In this document: positions 1 to 5,654 of the stretch, in pieces
Position numbering within the stretch: the stretch's first letter is position 1
How the letters are laid out: each line of letters begins with the position of its first letter
Assembly: GCA_028714395.1 (NCBI GenBank)
Contig: JAQTMJ010000055.1
Span: 1-6,015 of the forward strand
DNA from: Candidatus Iainarchaeum sp.
GTDB lineage: Archaea > Micrarchaeota > Micrarchaeia > Anstonellales > Bilamarchaeaceae
Reading direction: 5' to 3'
Length of the DNA stretch: 6,015 bases
Made by a program: the position numbers and the translations under genes
The notes under the pieces: model-generated
Database searches by the model: none
The model's input: the letters and a program-made list of their open reading frames with translations, nothing else
What the model was told of the DNA's origin: nothing

Positions 1-313
1 GAAGCTCGTCTGCTGCACCAAAGCATACGAGGGTGAGCATACCTAAGCCGAGGGCCTCAAGAGCACTGTTGCCGGCTTTTCCGCTGTTTTTCCCTTCGCG
101 TTCTGGCTGCAATTTGTGCTTGCTGAATTCCTGTATCGGAGCTTTCTGCGGTTGCACTATTGCCGCAGAAGGCCGGGATGATGGCATTGTGTTATAGTAT
201 GAGATGGCTGAGCGGACTGCGAAAGCGCCGGATGCGAATCCTAAGACGCCTACCAGGAGGGCTCCTTTAACCTCCAATGGCATCTTATGTATAATCTGCA
301 TAACCTTAGACAC
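1..313 (-). CDS. Small membrane-anchored protein, N-terminal part (runs off left edge)
   Basis: The frame is open from a GTG at 313 to the window edge, giving 104 residues with no stop. It begins MSKVMQIIHKMPLEVKGALL. A hydrophobic segment at about residues 17-33, after a basic N-terminus, looks like a signal anchor. A polar Pro/Gln/Lys/Ser-rich linker follows at about 42-82, and a second hydrophobic stretch starts near residue 84 (ALGLGMLTLVCFG). I chose the GTG start because GGTGGT lies exactly three bases before it, as at three other genes here; ATG codons at 301 and 283 are in-frame alternatives. The gene diverges from the hydrolase at 428. I do not recognise a family and the C-terminus is missing, so no function is assigned. 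That it is a gene is fairly secure; the role is unknown. Confidence 0.7.
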   Translation of the reverse strand, partial: MSKVMQIIHKMPLEVKGALLVGVLGFASGAFAVRSAISYYNTMPSSRPSAAIVQPQKAPIQEFSKHKLQPEREGKNSGKAGNSALEALGLGMLTLVCFGAADEL

Positions 314-316
314 AAA

Positions 317-322
317 ACCACC
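317..322 (-). promoter_or_regulatory. Ribosome binding site GGTGGT
   Basis: On the minus strand, GGTGGT is followed by TTT and then the GTG start at 313. It can pair with the ATCACC part of a standard archaeal 16S 3' tail, with one G-U wobble. It decides the GTG start over the downstream ATGs. Confidence 0.6.
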
Positions 323-340
323 CCAAATTTAGTTAGGCGG

Positions 341-354
341 ATTAAATTTTAAAG
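341..354 (-). promoter_or_regulatory. Candidate TATA box for the left-edge gene
   Basis: The AT-rich block reads CTTTAAAATTTAAT on the minus strand. Its centre lies about 26 bases upstream of the GGTGGT site, so a transcript would begin near 322 with a leader of roughly ten bases. The block is nearly symmetrical and could also serve the plus-strand hydrolase gene with a longer leader. Position and composition are the only evidence. Confidence 0.4.
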
Positions 355-386
355 TTAATGCATGGGTGAAATTGCTGAAAATGCAA

Positions 387-398
387 AGGATTAAAGCA
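387..398 (+). promoter_or_regulatory. Candidate TATA box for the hydrolase gene
   Basis: The AAGGATTAAAGC stretch is centred about 26 bases before position 418. A start of transcription there would place the GGTGGT at 419-424 at the very 5' end of a ten-base leader. The match to an archaeal TATA box is modest, and the AT block at 341-354 is an alternative. Confidence 0.3.
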
Positions 399-418
399 AA
401 CGGACGCGGACTTATTGC

Positions 419-424
419 GGTGGT
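419..424 (+). promoter_or_regulatory. Ribosome binding site GGTGGT
   Basis: GGTGGT, then CTG, then the ATG at 428. The spacing matches the sites before the left-edge gene, PCNA and the right-end gene, and supports this ATG as the start. Confidence 0.65.
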
Positions 425-427
425 CTG

Positions 428-1051
428 ATGGCCAATTCTTTTGAGTACCAGGGCGTCCGCATAAGCTGGTTCGGCCATTCGAGTTTTCTTCTTGAATACG
501 GCGAGGAAGCGATTTACATAGATAACTATGTGCTGCCTGATGTCATAGGAAAGAAGGCGACCATAATAGTGCATACCCACGGCCACTACGACCATTGCGC
601 GGACTGCGCGAAGATTGCGGACGCGAAAACTGTTTATGCAGGAATGTGCAAGCATGCCCGCGACTTCATAGGGAACAAACTCAAGATAAGGGATGTGGAA
701 ATCGAATTCGTGGATGCATACAACAACGGCAAGCCGTTCCACCACAAGAACACCGGATGCGGGGTGATAATAAACCTGGGCGGGACGAGGATATACCACG
801 CCGGGGACACGGATTTCATTGTGGAGATGCAACGCTATCGCTGCGACGTGGCGCTGCTGCCCATAGGCGGAAGCGTAACCATGGATGAGAAAGAAGCGAT
901 GGAAGCTGTGAAGGCAATCGGCCCGAAGATAGTCATACCGATGCATTACAATTATCTGCCGATGACCAAGGCTGACCCGGGCTATTTCAGGAAACTGGTG
1001 GAGCAGAACGCCCCGCGCACCAGGGTAGTGGTGCTGGACGCAATATCATAA
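428..1051 (+). CDS. Metallo-beta-lactamase-fold metal-dependent hydrolase (UlaG/UPF0173-like)
   Basis: This 207-aa protein is a complete single-domain metallo-beta-lactamase-fold enzyme, probably cytosolic since no signal peptide is visible. The N-terminal strand WFGHSSFLLE (14-23) is typical of the COG2220 group. The metal-binding signature HTHGHYDH (49-56) supplies H51, H53, D55 and H56. KPFHHKNTG (102-110) offers a further His, HAGDTD (124-129) carries the bridging Asp D127, and PMHYN (171-175) gives the last ligand H173. All expected metal ligands are present, so the enzyme should be active with two metal ions. Family members hydrolyse phosphorylated lactones, N-acyl lipids or phosphodiester-type substrates; nothing here indicates which. 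Length is slightly short of the usual 210-230 but both ends look complete. The gene ends in TAA, stands alone on this strand, and is preceded by GGTGGT. Family assignment is strong; the substrate is unknown. Confidence 0.93.
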   Translation: MANSFEYQGVRISWFGHSSFLLEYGEEAIYIDNYVLPDVIGKKATIIVHTHGHYDHCADCAKIADAKTVYAGMCKHARDFIGNKLKIRDVEIEFVDAYNNGKPFHHKNTGCGVIINLGGTRIYHAGDTDFIVEMQRYRCDVALLPIGGSVTMDEKEAMEAVKAIGPKIVIPMHYNYLPMTKADPGYFRKLVEQNAPRTRVVVLDAIS

Positions 1052-1136
1052 TTTACGGATAGGAGCAAGGGAAGATTTTGAATCTTAGAGGCAAATTCTG
1101 GAATGCAGGGGGAAGCAAACGGAAAGTTTGGCGATG

Positions 1137-1216
1137 GTGTGCGCGATGTCCGAGCTTGCTCGGACAGATGTCGTCGGAATGGCGACGACACTGAGCGCTT
1201 TATGCGCCACGCACAC
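1137..1216. ncRNA. Candidate structured RNA: closing stem enclosing two or three hairpins
   Basis: In the gap between the hydrolase and the membrane protein, a 7-bp closing stem (GTGTGCG 1137-1143 with CGCACAC 1210-1216) encloses three hairpins. They are GTCCGAGCTTGCTCGGAC at 1148-1165, an 8-bp stem TGTCGTCG/CGACGACA at 1169-1190 with loop GAATGG, and a weaker GCGC/GCGC at 1195-1207. All three main stems are perfect, which is striking in 80 bases of non-coding DNA. It is not a tRNA: the arm sizes are wrong and there is no T-loop. No box C/D pair is convincing. The strand cannot be decided. It could also be a palindromic repeat element rather than an RNA gene. Confidence 0.35.
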
Positions 1217-1283
1217 TCGGTTTGATGCCTATGGCGCAGAAGGGGTTGTTAAGGGGAAGCTAATTTTAGGATGTACCCCTTGA

Positions 1284-2012
1284 CTAGAAGCCCTTGGACT
1301 TGTAAACGTCTATCATTAGAACGTAGAGCGTGGGATAGAAGGAAACGAGCACGAACATGTCCAGCACCGGTATGAGCAGCGAGATTACCACCAGCGAGTA
1401 CAGCAGGTAGAGCGCAACTGCGGGAAGCGGATTCTTGATGAGGAACCTGACGTCATTGCGGAACGACGTGAACGCCGAAACGTTTTTGACCGCGGCCGAT
1501 ATGTATGAGAAAGTGAATATGAATCGTATCACGAGCGCGAGCATGAGGCCTATAAGGAGCAACAGGATGCCCGGCAGGGAGAGCGGGTCGATGTGGAGGA
1601 GCAGGATGAGCGCCGCTATCGGGATGTTCAGAAGGACGATGAAGAAGACGTTGACCAGGAATATGAAGAAGAATTTCGGACCTGAGGAAAACGCGTAGCG
1701 CAGGAAGTCGCGCATGTGTATCGCGCCCGATTCCGCATTGAGCAGGCTCTTTATCATGGCGCCCTTCAGGGCGGCCCAGCAGTAACCTACGAACACGGCG
1801 CAGACCAGGAATGCCATTCCCATTATCGGCAGGCCGAACCTGTCCATGAGGCCGGCATAGGCGAGCAGTGTTGAAAGGACCATCAGGAAGGCCAGGGCTG
1901 AAAATCCAGCCACCGCAAGAAGGAGGAATCTAAGGAAAAGCGCATAGAGGAACGGGGTCGGATCGCTCGCGTATTCCTTGAGTGCCGTTAGCACTGGTTC
2001 GTATGCCGCCAT
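1284..2012 (-). CDS. Six-helix integral membrane protein of unknown function
   Basis: This 242-aa protein has about six predicted membrane helices, at roughly residues 22-52, 61-83, 113-139, 147-172, 196-216 and 217-235. A short N-terminal helix comes before them, and a basic loop around 173-194 (AAVKNVSAFTSFRNDVRFLIKN by position) lies between helices four and five. I see no transporter signature, catalytic motif or metal site. The layout recalls the broad group of polytopic archaeal proteins of unknown function (DUF975 or GDPD-membrane-domain-like), but this is resemblance of topology only. The start is the ATG at 2012, because GTGAT lies four bases before it; an in-frame GTG at 2021 would add three residues but overlaps that site. 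The gene diverges from PCNA with about 160 bases between starts and ends in TAG. The coding call is firm; the role is unknown. Confidence 0.85.
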   Translation of the reverse strand: MAAYEPVLTALKEYASDPTPFLYALFLRFLLLAVAGFSALAFLMVLSTLLAYAGLMDRFGLPIMGMAFLVCAVFVGYCWAALKGAMIKSLLNAESGAIHMRDFLRYAFSSGPKFFFIFLVNVFFIVLLNIPIAALILLLHIDPLSLPGILLLLIGLMLALVIRFIFTFSYISAAVKNVSAFTSFRNDVRFLIKNPLPAVALYLLYSLVVISLLIPVLDMFVLVSFYPTLYVLMIDVYKSKGF

Positions 2013-2016
2013 AACT

Positions 2017-2021
2017 ATCAC
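2017..2021 (-). promoter_or_regulatory. Ribosome binding site GTGAT
   Basis: On the minus strand GTGAT is followed by AGTT and the ATG at 2012. It matches the GGTGAT core of an archaeal Shine-Dalgarno site and favours ATG 2012 over GTG 2021, which is the first base of the site itself. Confidence 0.5.
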
Positions 2022-2055
2022 GTCGCCATTTCCGGATTGGTTTCATCGCCGGCTG

Positions 2056-2066
2056 CTTTTTAATAG
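2056..2066 (-). promoter_or_regulatory. Candidate TATA box for the membrane protein gene
   Basis: The minus strand reads GCTATTAAAAA here, centred about 50 bases upstream of the ATG at 2012. Transcription would begin near 2035 and give a leader of about 23 bases carrying GTGAT. A second AT-rich block at 2071-2084 (minus strand TTTTAATAATTTGC) is an alternative. Confidence 0.4.
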
Positions 2067-2132
2067 CAAGGCAAATTATTAAAATGGATGCTTGCACCCA
2101 GCGCCAGCCGGTCGCAGAACTGGTGGAATTAA

Positions 2133-2143
2133 GGTTTTAAACT
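2133..2143 (+). promoter_or_regulatory. Candidate TATA box for PCNA
   Basis: GGTTTTAAACT, preceded by a purine-rich stretch (GGAATTAA) that could be a BRE. Its centre is about 26 bases before 2164, which predicts a transcript with a leader of about 11 bases that opens just before the GGTGGT at 2166. Confidence 0.5.
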
Positions 2144-2165
2144 ATGCTGGAGAATCCGCAATGCA

Positions 2166-2171
2166 GGTGGT
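2166..2171 (+). promoter_or_regulatory. Ribosome binding site GGTGGT
   Basis: GGTGGT, then TAC, then the PCNA ATG at 2175. This is the clearest example of the pattern because the PCNA start is fixed independently by protein homology. Confidence 0.7.
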
Positions 2172-2174
2172 TAC

Positions 2175-2918
2175 ATGAAGATTATAGTAGGCGATGCGCC
2201 AGCGTTCAAATCGGCAATAGATGCGATAACGAGCCTTGTGGAGGAAGGGGTTTTCGAAATCAACAAGACCGGGCTGTATCTCAAGGCCATGGACCCTTCG
2301 CAGATATCCATGGTGTCCTTTGTGATGCCCAAGGAAGCGTTCGTGGAATTCGGAGTTGAGGATGACGTGAAGATAGGCCTGGACATAGGGCAGCTTTCGA
2401 GCGTACTCGCAAGGGGCGGGCGCGGGGACAAGGTGGAGCTGGGAGTGGAAGATGGGCGTTTCGTGATAAAATTCCTGGGCGAGAAGAAAAGGAGGACGTT
2501 CAAGATTCCCATCCTGGACATAGGGGAAGGGATGCAGAAGGAGCCCAAGCTGGAGTTCAACAACCACGTGATGATAAACGCGGACGCGCTGCGGGAGGTG
2601 CTCAAGGACGCCAAGCTCGTGAGCTCCCACATAAGGCTCTCGCTGAGCCCCGGGGCGTTCGTCGCGGAAGTGAAGGGCGACAGCGGAGACGTGCACGAGG
2701 AATTCGAGAAAGACAGCGGCGAAATCGTCGAGATAAAGTCCACCGGAAGCATGAAGGCAACGTTCCCGCTGCAATACCTGGAGGACATAACCAAGGCAAG
2801 CCCAAGCAGCGAAGCGATAACGCTGCGCATAGAAACCGACAGGCCGCTCAAGGTTGAGTACAAGATAGGCGGCGCGAGCGTGAAATACTACCTTGCGCCA
2901 AGGATAGAAAGCGACTAG
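2175..2918 (+). CDS. pcn: DNA polymerase sliding clamp (PCNA)
   Basis: This is a 247-aa archaeal PCNA, the usual length for the family. As a ring-shaped homotrimer it encircles DNA and tethers replicative polymerases, FEN1, DNA ligase and other PIP-box proteins. The N-terminus (MKIIVGDAPAFKSAIDAI) forms the first clamp helix, and GLYLKAMDPSQISMVSF (33-49) is the signature region found in PCNAs as GLxxxAMDPSxVxMV. The interdomain connecting loop falls around 112-128. PLKVEY (224-229) and the C-terminal YYLAPRIE (238-245) are the conserved end of the family and part of the partner-binding face. The many basic residues on inner-ring helices (for example K144, K147) fit DNA contact. It is the only clamp seen here, in line with a homotrimer rather than the crenarchaeal heterotrimer. 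It has its own promoter and ends tail to tail with the surface protein gene. Identification is very secure. Confidence 0.98.
   Translation: MKIIVGDAPAFKSAIDAITSLVEEGVFEINKTGLYLKAMDPSQISMVSFVMPKEAFVEFGVEDDVKIGLDIGQLSSVLARGGRGDKVELGVEDGRFVIKFLGEKKRRTFKIPILDIGEGMQKEPKLEFNNHVMINADALREVLKDAKLVSSHIRLSLSPGAFVAEVKGDSGDVHEEFEKDSGEIVEIKSTGSMKATFPLQYLEDITKASPSSEAITLRIETDRPLKVEYKIGGASVKYYLAPRIESD
2915..2918. other. Shared CTAG: overlapping convergent stop codons
   Basis: CTAG is its own reverse complement. The plus-strand TAG (2916-2918) ends PCNA and the minus-strand TAG (2917-2915) ends the transglutaminase-like gene. The two genes therefore overlap by four bases tail to tail, with no room for a terminator between them. 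Confidence 0.95.
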
Positions 2919-4180
2919 CTGAGCCTGGAACTTTTCCTAAAAAAGAATGCGGCTGAAAATGCCAGCAAAAGCACGGGCTGGCAGACTGGGTTGTTGGAAG
3001 CGCTATTGCCATTTAGTGAGAACGTTACTGTCTGGTTGTACCTGGTGCCCTGCATTTCCACGTGGTATGGGATTGTGTAAACATAGTTTTTCTCAAAGCC
3101 GGATTTATCCAGGGCATAGGTGAAGGTGCGGGACCGCCCGGGAGCCAGAGCTATTATGTGCATATCCTGGCCATAGGTGTCGGGCGCTGAGGCAAAATTG
3201 TATGTGAGCAGAAGATTCTGGGCGCTTGGATTGGTCAGGTTGATGGAAAGGGCTCCTGAATCCTGGTCATAGGATTGCTCTATGCCCGCCATCGGGCTGA
3301 AATCGCGGTAGGAGAGCATATCTATGGAGAAGTTGGTGTCCATGGAAACCGCGCCCGGATCGCAACCAGCGCTTACGGAAGACGGAATGCAGGCGAAGAT
3401 TAGGGAATCGGCAGTTTCCTCAGAGGAATTGAACCAGTAGGACGAAATGATGTGGTTGGCATATAACGCCCCGAGCTCCCCGAACGTGGGGTCCATGGGA
3501 ATGGATACGTTGCCTGCCTGGGCTTCCAGCCAGGCATGAGGCTGGAAGGTGCCGTTCTGGATTGCATAGCCTGAAACCATGCGATGGGGAATACAGAGGG
3601 AATCGAGCATTGCTCCTGCAAGGGCTGCGTACTGGGTGCATACGCCCCTTCTGGAAGCCAGTATTTGCTCTGGAGTCTCGGATTTGCCCATATAGGACTG
3701 GTCGTAGGCCATGTTGCCGTAAACCCATTCATCTATTGAAGCAAGGGTAGGGAGCACGGTTGAAGAGGAAAGCGAGGCTGTGAGCGTGGAAATTGCATTC
3801 TGGGTATGCTGGCAGGAAGGAAGCTGCGGGTCTGGTGGGAAGGATTGAGGGTAGTGCACCTCTACAATGGCATTGGCGTATATTACTGTGGTTTGATTGG
3901 GATTTGCACTATTGTAATGCACAATTATGAGCTCGCCATCCTGCTCCAAGTCGGCATTTGATTCCATGCTGGTTATGCGCTGGAAGGAGTTGTTTGCAAT
4001 GAAAAAGCCGGTAAGGTTTATTTCTCTCACAGAATCATCAGCCTGGACAATCCAGAATTTGGAAACGTTGAACGTAGCGTAGCCTGGATTTTCCTTTGTC
4101 CAATTGGTGCTGACAGCATGATTGCTGGGAATGGATAGTATGGCTAAAAGAAGGGCAGAATAGAAGAGGAATGGCCTCAT
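2915..4180 (-). CDS. Exported, membrane-anchored transglutaminase-like domain protein
   Basis: This 421-aa protein starts with a signal peptide (about 1-22, MRPFLFYSALLLAILSIP). The transglutaminase-like (TGc) core lies at about 145-235: RRGVC with nucleophile C181, QPHAWLEA with H215, and MDPTFG with D230, so the Cys-His-Asp triad is intact. About 11 N-x-S/T sequons (near N26, N38, N55, N63, N95, N209, N224, N251, N283, N314, N382) suggest a glycosylated surface protein. A beta-rich C-terminal part (about 300-390) precedes a hydrophobic segment (402-414) and a basic tail RKSSRLS, which would anchor it with the enzyme outside the cell. Archaeal proteins of this type may act as proteases or crosslinkers; the reaction is not known. 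The start is the ATG at 4180, overlapping the purD TGA as ATGA, which implies coupled translation. The frame is open further upstream to 4414, but that part lies over purD and reads as low-quality basic sequence. The domain call is firm, the function inferred. Confidence 0.9.
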   Translation of the reverse strand: MRPFLFYSALLLAILSIPSNHAVSTNWTKENPGYATFNVSKFWIVQADDSVREINLTGFFIANNSFQRITSMESNADLEQDGELIIVHYNSANPNQTTVIYANAIVEVHYPQSFPPDPQLPSCQHTQNAISTLTASLSSSTVLPTLASIDEWVYGNMAYDQSYMGKSETPEQILASRRGVCTQYAALAGAMLDSLCIPHRMVSGYAIQNGTFQPHAWLEAQAGNVSIPMDPTFGELGALYANHIISSYWFNSSEETADSLIFACIPSSVSAGCDPGAVSMDTNFSIDMLSYRDFSPMAGIEQSYDQDSGALSINLTNPSAQNLLLTYNFASAPDTYGQDMHIIALAPGRSRTFTYALDKSGFEKNYVYTIPYHVEMQGTRYNQTVTFSLNGNSASNNPVCQPVLLLAFSAAFFFRKSSRLS

Positions 4181-4593
4181 GGGCGCAACCTTTGCATGTG
4201 CTCCACGCGCTTCTGCACCAGGGCGCGGGTGCCTATGTCTTTCCTGTGCCAGAGCGGCCCGGAAACGCAGCCACAGGCATCCTCGGCCTTTTCCTCTGCA
4301 TTTGAAAGGGAGTCGCTTGCGCCCACCACCGCAACCGCGCGGGAATGGGTGGTGAATGTTCTGCCGTCGCGCTCGTAGACTGATGAGTAATAGTATTTCG
4401 CGCCTGAGTCCCAAATTCTTTTTTCATTCACTGCAATTTCCGCGTCCGAAACCGGCTTTTCAGGATAGCCCACTGGCACCAGATATTTCACCACTGTGGA
4501 GCTTTCCGAAAAAACAGCAGGAAGTATTTTGCCGTCTGCCATGGACTGGAGGATGTCCACGAACTGGGTTTTCAGCAGGGAAAGCACGTTCAT
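4177..4593 (-). CDS. purD: PurD C-terminal part (rest of ATP-grasp and C-terminal domain)
   Basis: This is a 138-aa frame in the same phase as the upstream half, beginning at an ATG three bases after the TAA. MNVLSLLKTQFVDILQSM continues the family sequence after GDPEA. Later motifs TFTTHSRAVAVVG (about 79-91) and WHRKDIGTRALVQKRVEHM (about 115-133) belong to the PurD C-terminal domain, and the end is complete. The methionine is an ordinary internal residue of PurD, and I see no Shine-Dalgarno site before it in GACCCCTAAGCC. It could be made only by reinitiation after the TAA or by readthrough. Alone it lacks the ATP- and substrate-binding domains and cannot be an enzyme. Its TGA overlaps the next gene's ATG (ATGA). 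Confidence 0.75.
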   Translation of the reverse strand: MNVLSLLKTQFVDILQSMADGKILPAVFSESSTVVKYLVPVGYPEKPVSDAEIAVNEKRIWDSGAKYYYSSVYERDGRTFTTHSRAVAVVGASDSLSNAEEKAEDACGCVSGPLWHRKDIGTRALVQKRVEHMQRLRP

Positions 4594-4596
4594 GGC

Positions 4597-4599
4597 TTA
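4597..4599 (-). other. purD: In-frame TAA inside purD at a conserved Glu position
   Basis: On the minus strand the codons read GGC GAC CCC TAA GCC ATG AAC, giving G-D-P-stop-A-M-N. PurD has G-D-P-E at this place. TAA is used as the genuine terminator of the hydrolase gene at 1049-1051, so a genome-wide change of TAA to a sense codon is unlikely. Confidence 0.9.
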
Positions 4600-5472
4600 G
4601 GGGTCGCCGAAGCGCGCGTTGAACTCTATTAGCTTAACGCCGTCAGCGGTGCACATGAGCTGGGTGTACAGGATTCCCTTGAAGCTTACGCCGTCCTGGC
4701 GCATGGCATCCACAACCTGCTGGGTTATTTCCCTTCCTTGCTCCAGGTCGCTCTGGGCCATGAACGGGAGCAGCTTTCCGGATGTGTAGGAGCCCATGCC
4801 ACCTGTATTTACGCCACGGTCGAAATCATAGGCTCTTTTGTGGTCCTGGACCGGGGGCATGGCGCATATGCGCGTGCCATCTGAGAACACCTGCAATGAG
4901 AATTCCTCGCCATCCGCCTTTTCCTCTATGAGCACGCTCTTGTCCTTTTTTATCACTTCCTTGCAGTATGCGACTGCTTCCTTCTGGGTCTTGAAATGGT
5001 CCCCTGAGACTTTCACGCCTTTGCCTCCTGTGAGGCCAAGGGGCTTTACCGCTACTTCGTTCAGGTCCTTTATCACTTTCGCCGCTTCCTTTTCCGTCTT
5101 TACAATCTCGAATTCCAGGGAGCCTTTCATATTGTGGTTTTTCATCAGGGTGCGGGCATAGGATTTGTCCCATTCAATGCGCGCGGCTGCCTTGAGAGGG
5201 GAAGCGGTAGGGATTCCTGCTTTTTCCAGCGCGTCGCTTACTCCGGCTGCGAGCACTGCGTCGGGGCTCGCGAATGCCAAATCTATGCCTTCGTTTATCG
5301 CCCACAGTCCTATGGCCTCGGGATTCGCAGTGTCGGTTATGTAGAATTTCTGCGCAAGCCTGGCTATGCCTGGGTTCTTGCGGTCCATTATCGCATAAAG
5401 TTCGGCGCTGCGGGCTATCTGCTCGGCTATTATGTGCTCCCGCGCCCCGCTGCCCACCAATAGAACTTTCAT
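4597..5472 (-). CDS. purD: PurD N-terminal part (phosphoribosylamine-glycine ligase)
   Basis: The 291-aa product begins MKVLLVGSGAREHIIAEQ, the N-terminal nucleotide-fold motif of PurD (G7, G9, R11-E12-H13). The ATP-grasp part starts near WDKSYARTLM (about 150). It includes VAVKPLGLTGGKGVKVSGD (lysine and glycine-rich loop), SVLIEEKADGEEFSLQVF, and QDHKRAYDFDRGVNTGGMGSY, the substrate-binding signature. The usual metal ligands E283 and N285 are in EFNARFGDP, the last residues before the TAA. The fragment thus holds nearly the whole active site but lacks the C-terminal 140 residues, so it is unlikely to be stable or active alone. The start is supported by GGTGTT five bases before ATG 5472 and by homology. 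Only 13 bases separate it from the 45-aa gene upstream, so they are probably co-transcribed. Confidence 0.9.
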   Translation of the reverse strand: MKVLLVGSGAREHIIAEQIARSAELYAIMDRKNPGIARLAQKFYITDTANPEAIGLWAINEGIDLAFASPDAVLAAGVSDALEKAGIPTASPLKAAARIEWDKSYARTLMKNHNMKGSLEFEIVKTEKEAAKVIKDLNEVAVKPLGLTGGKGVKVSGDHFKTQKEAVAYCKEVIKKDKSVLIEEKADGEEFSLQVFSDGTRICAMPPVQDHKRAYDFDRGVNTGGMGSYTSGKLLPFMAQSDLEQGREITQQVVDAMRQDGVSFKGILYTQLMCTADGVKLIEFNARFGDP

Positions 5473-5477
5473 TGCCC

Positions 5478-5483
5478 AACACC
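5478..5483 (-). promoter_or_regulatory. Ribosome binding site GGTGTT for purD
   Basis: GGTGTT followed by GGGCA and the ATG at 5472 on the minus strand. It begins just past the TAG of the upstream 45-aa gene, so ribosomes could also pass from one gene to the next. Confidence 0.45.
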
Positions 5484-5485
5484 AG

Positions 5486-5623
5486 CTAGAGAGTCTCTTT
5501 TTTCAGCCCGATTTTCTCCAGGAAGCGCAGGAGCGGATTGCCCTCGCGCTCCACCGGCTCGTAATACCTGGATTCCGGATAATTCTTCAGGATTAGGAAT
5601 TTGTAGGATTTGGACTTACCCAT
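5486..5623 (-). CDS. 45-aa basic protein of unknown function, first gene of the purD run
   Basis: The protein begins MGKSKSYKFLILKNYPESRY and ends in GLKKETL. It is lysine-rich at both ends, has no membrane segment or signal peptide, and contains no Cys or His, so it is not a zinc-binding protein. I do not recognise the family. The start is ATG 5623 rather than the in-frame ATG at 5701: the extension would run through the probable promoter and reads as unrelated sequence. There is no Shine-Dalgarno site, but a TATA-like box about 26 bases upstream predicts a transcript starting at the ATG itself, so it is likely leaderless. Only 13 bases separate it from purD. The tight spacing and promoter geometry support a real gene; the function is unknown. 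Confidence 0.6.
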   Translation of the reverse strand: MGKSKSYKFLILKNYPESRYYEPVEREGNPLLRFLEKIGLKKETL

Positions 5624-5643
5624 GGCTGGATAAGGCAGGGAAG

Positions 5644-5654
5644 GAATAAAAAGC
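5644..5654 (-). promoter_or_regulatory. Candidate TATA box for the 45-aa/purD/surface protein operon
   Basis: The minus strand reads GCTTTTTATTC here, centred about 26 bases before ATG 5623. This is the spacing expected when an archaeal transcript begins at the start codon. No other clear promoter is seen before purD or the downstream gene, so it probably drives all three. Confidence 0.5.

Larger units (their letters stand above)
4177..5472 (-). pseudogene. purD: purD, full-length frame interrupted by one in-frame TAA
   Basis: Read through the TAA at 4597-4599, this is a normal 431-residue phosphoribosylamine-glycine ligase, which makes glycinamide ribonucleotide from phosphoribosylamine, glycine and ATP in the second step of purine synthesis. 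The stop replaces residue 292, between GDP and AMNVL, where the family has Glu (GDPE). No frameshift or other defect is visible: all ATP-grasp motifs and the C-terminal domain are present. GAA to TAA needs one G-to-T change at the first codon position (C to A on the plus strand at 4599). It could be a pseudogene, a sequence error, or a split gene; the two halves are listed separately. Confidence 0.7.

Noticed and set aside
329..946. A 205-aa open frame on the minus strand opposite the hydrolase
   Set aside because: It is antisense to a well-supported enzyme, has no family-like motif and no ribosome site; its openness follows from the codon use of the real gene.
1072..1086. AAGATT-TTG-AATCTT hairpin as a terminator after the hydrolase
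   Set aside because: The stem is short and AT-rich and no T-run follows; archaeal termination usually needs a T-tract.
1137..1216. A tRNA gene, because of the 7-bp closing stem and three arms
   Set aside because: The first arm is too long for a D-arm, the third lacks a T-loop, there is no plausible anticodon loop of seven bases, and no TTCGA-type motif is present.
1251..1281. AAGGGG/CCCCTT inverted repeat as a terminator of the membrane protein gene
   Set aside because: Only 6 bp with a 19-base loop and no T-run on either strand.
2142..2863. Two long minus-strand open frames opposite PCNA
   Set aside because: They mirror the PCNA coding sequence, show low-complexity composition and have no independent start signal.
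4181..4414. A 78-residue N-terminal extension of the transglutaminase-like protein
   Set aside because: It lies entirely over the purD C-terminal part in another frame, reads as basic low-quality sequence, and would bury a clear signal peptide that begins at ATG 4180.
4597..4599. Programmed recoding of the purD stop as selenocysteine or pyrrolysine
   Set aside because: Those use TGA or TAG; this codon is TAA and the family residue is Glu.
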